A stretch of DNA of 64,000 nucleotides from Patellaria atrata CBS 101060 (lineage: Eukaryota > Ascomycota > Dothideomycetes > Patellariales > Patellariaceae): contig MU006097.1 of NCBI GenBank assembly GCA_010093705.1, positions 841,701 through 905,700 of the forward strand, written 5' to 3'. The notes under the pieces are model-generated. The model saw only the letters and a program-made list of their open reading frames with translations. It was not told where the DNA came from and searched no databases. The position numbers were made by a program, and so were the translations under genes. This document shows, piece by piece, positions 58,672-64,000 of the stretch (the stretch's first letter is position 1; every line of letters begins with the position of its first letter).

Positions 58672-60216
58672 TCAACCAAATTTCGGAGAGCACGGCTGCA
58701 TGGAGCGGACCGAGCGGATCAAAACGGTATATGTCGCAAAATATGCGACCACGGGCGCAAGACACAGGAAGGGAAAAACGTAATCTATAGCGTGGGCTGT
58801 CCTCGTCTGCAACGCTTGCGCTTGCGTCTGGCCGTTTGGACCCTCGCTTCCCTCCCGAGATGCTCCAACACCCTCCGAGCCCGCACGACAGACGTTCAGG
58901 AACTCCATCACGCCAAGCAAATCCTCGTCAGCCAGCTCTTCGCCATCCATATCGATGGAGGAGCGGGAGCCCCTGGTCAGCTTCAGGCGCTTTGGACCGC
59001 GCGGGGGTTCGGGGGACCCGTTGTCCTCGTTCGGGGGCCCCTCGTGCTCGCCCTCGGACTCGTCGTCCGTCACCACGGGGGAGAGGTGACCGACGCGGAT
59101 GGCGGCACGGTAGCCGCCAACGCCCTCGCCCGGATCCACCTCCAGGTAGGTGGGGTCGGGAGGCAGCGCCTGGACGGCGACGGTACGGACAACATCGCCG
59201 GCAAGCATCTTATCCCTAGTGAAGGTGTCGGGGTAGCACTCGCCGATCATTCTCATCTATAGGTGATGCGCCTGGGGGTGCGGCCATTGATCCAGGACGT
59301 GAAGGAGGCGAGCGGAGGAATAGCGGCGAAGATACCCACGCCGTAGGCGCTCTCTTAAGATCCAGCCACGTTATAAAGTCGGCGGTGGGGCAGCCGGCCT
59401 GCTGGAGGGCCGCGAGGAGATAGGACTGTGCGGAAGTCGCGAGTCTGATGCCCGGCCGGACACGGGTCGTTGATCCGGGTTATACCTGAAGAAGCGTTGC
59501 AGTTCCAGGTAGTGGTCGTACAGCCTGGCGCTCGCATGGCGCTTGTTGAGCTCGCTCGTGACGTCGAGGGCACCGACGAAGCTGAGGAAGTCTCAACTGC
59601 CCTTGAAGCGGCTTTTAGGGTTAGGGTCGACGACGGCGATGGGGACAACTCGAGAACTCGCACCACGCGGTGCTTCGCCAACCACCTCACGGAAGAAAGC
59701 AGGCTCCGGACGGAGAAGAGCTCTTCTCGTCCGCCAGGCGTCACCACCTAGGTGATATCGTCGTCCGTCGCTTCGAACACAAAGTCCACCCAGGTCCACC
59801 CAGGCGGCCGCCCTGCCGTCGAACTCGAACCCGAGGGACAGGGACGCGAGGTGCCCTCCTCACCATGCGCGGGAGCTATCTCCAGGGTACAGGGATGGGG
59901 GTTAGCCTGAAGGACGTCGTATGTGGAGGGAAATGCTACTCTTAAAGTTAGGGTCGCGCGGCGTGAGCGCGAATTCCGTCGTTTGGGTGAGGGAGAAAGC
60001 GACGCCGGGACACGTTACGAGTGATACGTTTATCAGTTGAGGAGCAACAAAGGTCACGATGCGGACGAACTGCGATGCAGAAGAGGTTGGCGACGTGAGC
60101 GTGTCGTGATACTGATATTGACGATGAGATGGGTGCGAGGATTTCTTGGAGTGTAAAGTTGTTAGCTGTAAGCTGTCTGCTGTCAGTGCTGTGGAGCGAC
60201 TCGATGCACGGGCCAT
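58672..60216 (-). pseudogene. GC-rich, frame-broken coding region of unknown family
   Basis: The minus strand contains several protein-like stretches in different frames: FALTPRDPNF (59960), FEFDGRAAAWVDLGGLCV then RRYHLGGDAWRTRRALLRPE and FFREVVGEAPRGASSRVVPI (59830-59640), LSFVGALDVTSELNKRHASA (59580), SYLLAALQQAGCPTADFITW (59420-59370), YGVGIFAAIPPLASFTSWIN (59340), and a 194-codon stretch from the ATG at 59256 (ECYPDTFTRDKMLAGDVVRT; PPDPTYLEVDPGEGVGGYRA), acidic then basic. GC is much higher than in the neighbours. I cannot name the family. A multi-exon gene with missed introns is possible, but frame changes come too often and without splice sites, so I favour a decayed gene, perhaps transferred or from a GC-rich region. 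Confidence 0.4.
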
Positions 60217-61533
60217 GATTTCAGCACACCATCCGTGCGGAAATCATCACGCCTATCTTAGCGGAACGAGTTGAAAGGGTGTATGTAGGTTGTCGAACTT
60301 CCACTTACACTGTATTGTCTTTGGTCGAACGAGTAACGGGGTCAGGATGAGTAACTGAGACGGAAGACCGTCGCTCATCTACTACCACGCCTGAACGGAT
60401 ACGTCGGGATGGAATGGAATGCGCATGATCGGCAGCCCGTGGAGTCGTACGCAGGCGAGGTATATCACTTCAAATACGGAGAACGGGTGCATCGACTTCA
60501 CGTCACTGGTGACTTGGATTCGGGCATGAGATATGAATACAAACTAGCAAGACCTATCGTGTAAAGACATACCTTGGATGTTTCCGCGTCGAAGAATATC
60601 CAACACGTTCGGATCAAGTATTGCGAAAAGGGCATTCAACCTCAAGACAATGCAGACTGAGCAAATCAAGCTGAATGGGACATTTCATGGAGCCAATGAG
60701 CCGATATGACCATATATCAAGTGTACAGAACGGACCGAACAAAGAGCCCTCGCAGCATTGTATCAGAATCAGCTCCTACGCACCAACCTAACCCAAGCTC
60801 TACTGTAGGGAGATAATACACAAGAGAGCTCTACTCAGACTGCTCAAGTCGCGAATACCACTGTCGGTGCGGCAAGTACGGGTTGGGTATGGGACGAAGA
60901 CAAAAAGTGCTACCGTTATCAAAACGGGTAGGAGTAGGTTTTGCAGTGAGATGCCTGAGATAGGACCAGGCAACTATTAGCAGATGTGTTTGATAAAGTA
61001 TGGATGAAAGTTTCGACAACTGGTTATATGGTGTTTTATGTTGTTCGTTTATTGTAGATTCGGTTTCCATTTGACTGATTTGTGTTGGTTTGGCGCGGCC
61101 CAATCACGTGTACTATCTGTCTTTGGTGGTTACCGCAAAGCCCTCATACCCGTTCACGGCAATGTTTCAACATCTCAAGCGATTGTATCCTTTTCACTAC
61201 ACATCTATTGCGTCTTCCGTTGGCGCTACTCGCTAATACTGTGCCCTTACAAAGAAAATGGCTGGTGGAGCGGTGGGCGTGTCCATCCAATGGACGATGG
61301 TGAATGGCCTTTTATGTTTCGTCTGTCTTCACCATGCAAGTGGATGGCGAGCCTGCGCCACGTCGTAGCCTCGTGGGCAGCGCGTTGAATCACTGCTATA
61401 TAATCTTTCCATGATTAGGCCTTCGAAGTCTGCTTCCCTCCTGTCGACGTTCGACTTATAGACCTAGCCACTGATATACCGAACGAATCACACGAGTAAC
61501 ACTTACCAGGAGGTCGCTCGCGAATTTAGTTTT
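60217..61533. other. Intergenic, no gene seen
   Basis: About 1.3 kb upstream of the NLR-like gene. Frames are short and without motifs. The last part should contain the NLR promoter. Confidence 0.5.
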
Positions 61534-64000
61534 ATGGCTCTCATACGCCTCTTGCACCGCAAGCCCGACGGCGAGATCGTCTTTCGCGAACCCACCGGCG
61601 GCGATGTCCCTTCCTACACAATACTCTCCCATACCTGGGGAAAAGAGGAGGTCAGCTTTCAAGACATGGAAGCCGGCACGGCTAGGAGCAAGGCTGGCTG
61701 GAGGAAGATAGAGTTCTGCGCTAAGCAGGCTGCAGCAGACGGGCTACAATATTTCTGGATAGATACTTGTTGTATCGATAAAAAGAACGCCGTAGAGCTT
61801 TCAGCGGCCATCAATTCGATGTTTCGGTGGTATCAGAAGGCAGTGCGGTGCTACGTCTACCTTTCAGATGTCTCTATTCACGGTGAAGGTCAGGACGGAC
61901 AGTCTAGCTCTACATGGGAAGCCGCATTTAGGAAGAGTCGATGGTTCACTCGGGGTTGGACGCTTCAAGAGCTTATTGCGCCGGCACAAGTCGACTTCTT
62001 TAGCTCTGGGGGCAATCGACTCGGGAATAAGCTATCGTTAGAACAAATGGTCTACGATATTACCGGTATCAATAGAAATGCTCTCAGTGGTGATCCGTTG
62101 TCCACCTTCACTATTCCTGAGCGGATGTCTTGGGCAGAGCGCCGCCAAACCACTATCGAAGAAGATGAGATCTACTCGCTCCTTGGAATCTTCAATGTCT
62201 CATTACCCCTTATCTATGGCGAGGGAAGAGAAAGTGCATCTAGACGGCTTCGAGAAGAGATAGACAAGGTCAATAAAGGTTAATTTAACTTCTACTAAAG
62301 GGAGACCGAATAGTGCTCACGAAACTAGGTGCTAACTTCGAACGATTTTCTGTCGGCCTTAACCTCTCGACCCTACCTCACTATGTTCAATTTGTTGCAA
62401 GGTCGAAGGAGCTTACGGAAATGCACCGGATGCTCCACGGCCATAGCACTCGATCTATTGTTATCCTTCATGGCCTTGGAGGGATCGGAAAGACTCAACT
62501 AAGTCTCGCTTATGCTATGCGACACGAAGAAAAGTTCAGTGCAATATTCTGGTTAAATGCGAATGACGAGGGTTCTCTCAAGCTTAGCTTTCGAGCCGTC
62601 GCTCAGCAGATCCTAAAATATCATCCTTCGACCAGTCTACTTGCTAGTATAGACTTGGACGACCTCGACCAAGTAGGGCATGCGGTCAAGGCCTGGCTCG
62701 ATCTCCAGAAGAATACTCGCTGGCTGATAATCTATGACAATTACGACAACCCTCAAACAAGTGGTAACACCAATAGCTCTGCAGTCGATATACTTCGATT
62801 CCTCCCCGGATCAAATCATGGCTCAATCATCATCACGACACGATCGGCGCAAGTTAAGCAAGGTCAACGTCTCCATATCCAAAGGTTGATGGACGTACAA
62901 GAAGGGCTTGAAATCCTATCGAACACGTCAGGACGAGAGGATATTCAAAGCGGTATGTTGAAACGATATGAAGATGCAAGATAAGAAGCGTACTGATAAG
63001 ATAGACCCCGATGCATTAGCACTAGTTAAGGAACTAGACGGCCTACCTCTTGCTCTATCCACTGCAGGTGCATACCTTGAGCATGTGACAACGAGCTTCT
63101 CAGATTATCTTCGGCTCTATAAGGCGTCATGGCTAAAACTTCAGACGACCAGTCCACAATTGATTTCCTACGAAGACCGCTCGTTGTATACAACATGGCA
63201 GATCACCTTCGATCGGATCGGACAACAGAATGCCGCATCAGCCAAATTACTTATATTGTGGGCATATTTTGATAGACAGGATGTGTGGTTCGGACTCCTT
63301 CGACATGCAAAATCCGCAGACGATGAATGGATAGAGAAACTAACTAAGGATGAACTAGACTTTAATAAGGCCGTTGCGCTACTATGTAGCTTCGGCCTGG
63401 TTGATGTAAATCGGTCTTCTCATCATCAATTCAGGTCTAGAGGGTATAGTGTACACAGCTGCGTACACTCGTGGACGATGTTTGTACTTAACAAGGATTG
63501 GAATGAAGACTTCGCAAGGCTGGCCTTAACTTGCGTGGCTTCAAAGGTTCCCAGCATAAATGAGAAGGACTGGTGGCTCTTACAACGGCGCCTTCTTCAG
63601 CATGCGAGACGGCAGGACCTCTTTATAGTGGATGGTAAGGTAGATATGAATGGACTGGATTGGGCATTTCACAATCTAGGCAATCTTTACGCCGACCAAG
63701 GCAAGTTGGCCGAGGCGGAGAAAATGTACATTCGGGCGCTCCAAGGCAAGGAGGAGGCACTTGGACCGGACCACACATCGACACTCAGTACAGTCAACAA
63801 CCTAGGCAACCTCTACGCCGACCAAGGCAAGCTGGCCGAGGCGGAGAAGCTGTACATTCGGGCGCTGCAAGGCTATGGGGAGGCACTTGGACCGGACCAT
63901 ACATCGACACTCGATACGATCAACAACCTAAGCAACCTTTATAGGAATCAAGGCAAGCTGGCCGAGGCGGAGAAGATGTACATTCGGGCGCTGCAAGGCT
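61534..64000 (+). CDS. NLR-like protein: HET - NB-ARC - TPR (3' end beyond the window)
   Basis: Three exons so far: 61534-62278, 62329-62952 and 63005 to the window end, in phases 1 and 1, with introns of 50 and 52 bases. Residues 1-245 are a HET domain: YTILSHTWGKEEVSFQDM, GLQYFWIDTCCIDKKNAVEL, FRKSRWFTRGWTLQELIAP, EDEIYSLLGIFNVSLPLIYG. After a linker comes an NB-ARC ATPase with P-loop GLGGIGKTQ (residues 297-305), Walker B TRWLIIYDNYD, IIITTRS, and the GLPLALSTAG motif after intron 2. From about residue 678 run TPR repeats of 42 residues (NLGNLYADQGKLAEAEKMYI RALQG pattern). The order sensor-like repeats, NTPase and HET effector is that of fungal NLR/STAND proteins that trigger incompatibility or immune-type cell death upon ligand recognition. 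No lesion seen in the part present. Confidence 0.93.
63673..64000 (+). repeat. Tandem near-identical 126-base TPR units
   Basis: Units begin at 63673, 63799 and 63925, each 126 bases (42 codons); the third is cut by the window end. The DNA is nearly the same between copies (for example GACCAAGGCAAG[C/T]TGGCCGAGGC), far closer than selection on protein alone requires. This indicates recent duplication or ongoing homogenisation. Confidence 0.9.

Noticed and set aside
59615-59626. TTAGGGTTAGGG, two telomere-type repeats
   Set aside because: Only two units, inside a coding-like GC-rich stretch; chance is enough.

Overview
The window is nuclear DNA of a filamentous ascomycete (Pezizomycotina). 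Genes carry short introns of about 48-80 bases with GT..AG ends and CTRAY-type branch points. The gene content is typical of this group: HET-domain proteins, a Clr5-domain protein, F-box proteins, a deuterolysin, a wax-synthase-like acyltransferase and an SPX-ankyrin-GDPD gene. Several family signatures resemble those I associate with Leotiomycetes (Helotiales), but that placement is inference.

From 1 to about 29 kb there are mostly intact genes. They are a partial DUF1771/Smr protein, a wax-synthase-like acyltransferase, two F-box proteins, a plasma-membrane syntaxin (SSO1-like), the nucleoporin NUP188 divergent from the tail-anchored E2 UBC6, a DxxxD-type cation diffusion facilitator, a C2H2 zinc-finger protein, a heme-oxygenase-like protein and a short Clr5-domain protein. 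The exception is a broken membrane-protein gene at 1.1-2.3 kb. From about 31.7 to 37.9 kb lie two heavily decayed genes: an ankyrin-repeat gene with a 33-base poly-C tract, and a full-length but ruined SPX-ankyrin-C2-GDPD gene (GDE1 family).

From 38 to 49 kb the genes are intact again: an amino-acid permease, a HET-domain protein, an MFAP1-family splicing factor and a coiled-coil protein of unknown function. From 49.7 to 60.2 kb decay returns. A RING-finger gene is split by an insert that ends in poly-A and has similar sequence on both sides (a 100-N assembly gap lies inside it). A GTPase gene carries nonsense and frameshift lesions, and a GC-rich stretch holds a frame-broken unknown gene. 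Within this section a complete secreted deuterolysin (M35) sits about 2 kb from a small gene whose product looks like a free-standing, membrane-anchored M35 propeptide. The window ends inside an intact HET-NB-ARC-TPR (NLR-like) gene with near-identical 126-base TPR units.

The main theme is intact core genes mixed with patches of gene decay. Several lesions are of the C-to-T / G-to-A kind (TGG or CGA read as TGA or TAG; Gly to Glu in a P-loop), which fits repeat-induced point mutation or simple relaxation. No CRISPR, rRNA, or convincing tRNA gene is present. Splice sites and family names were assigned by eye; no search or alignment was run.
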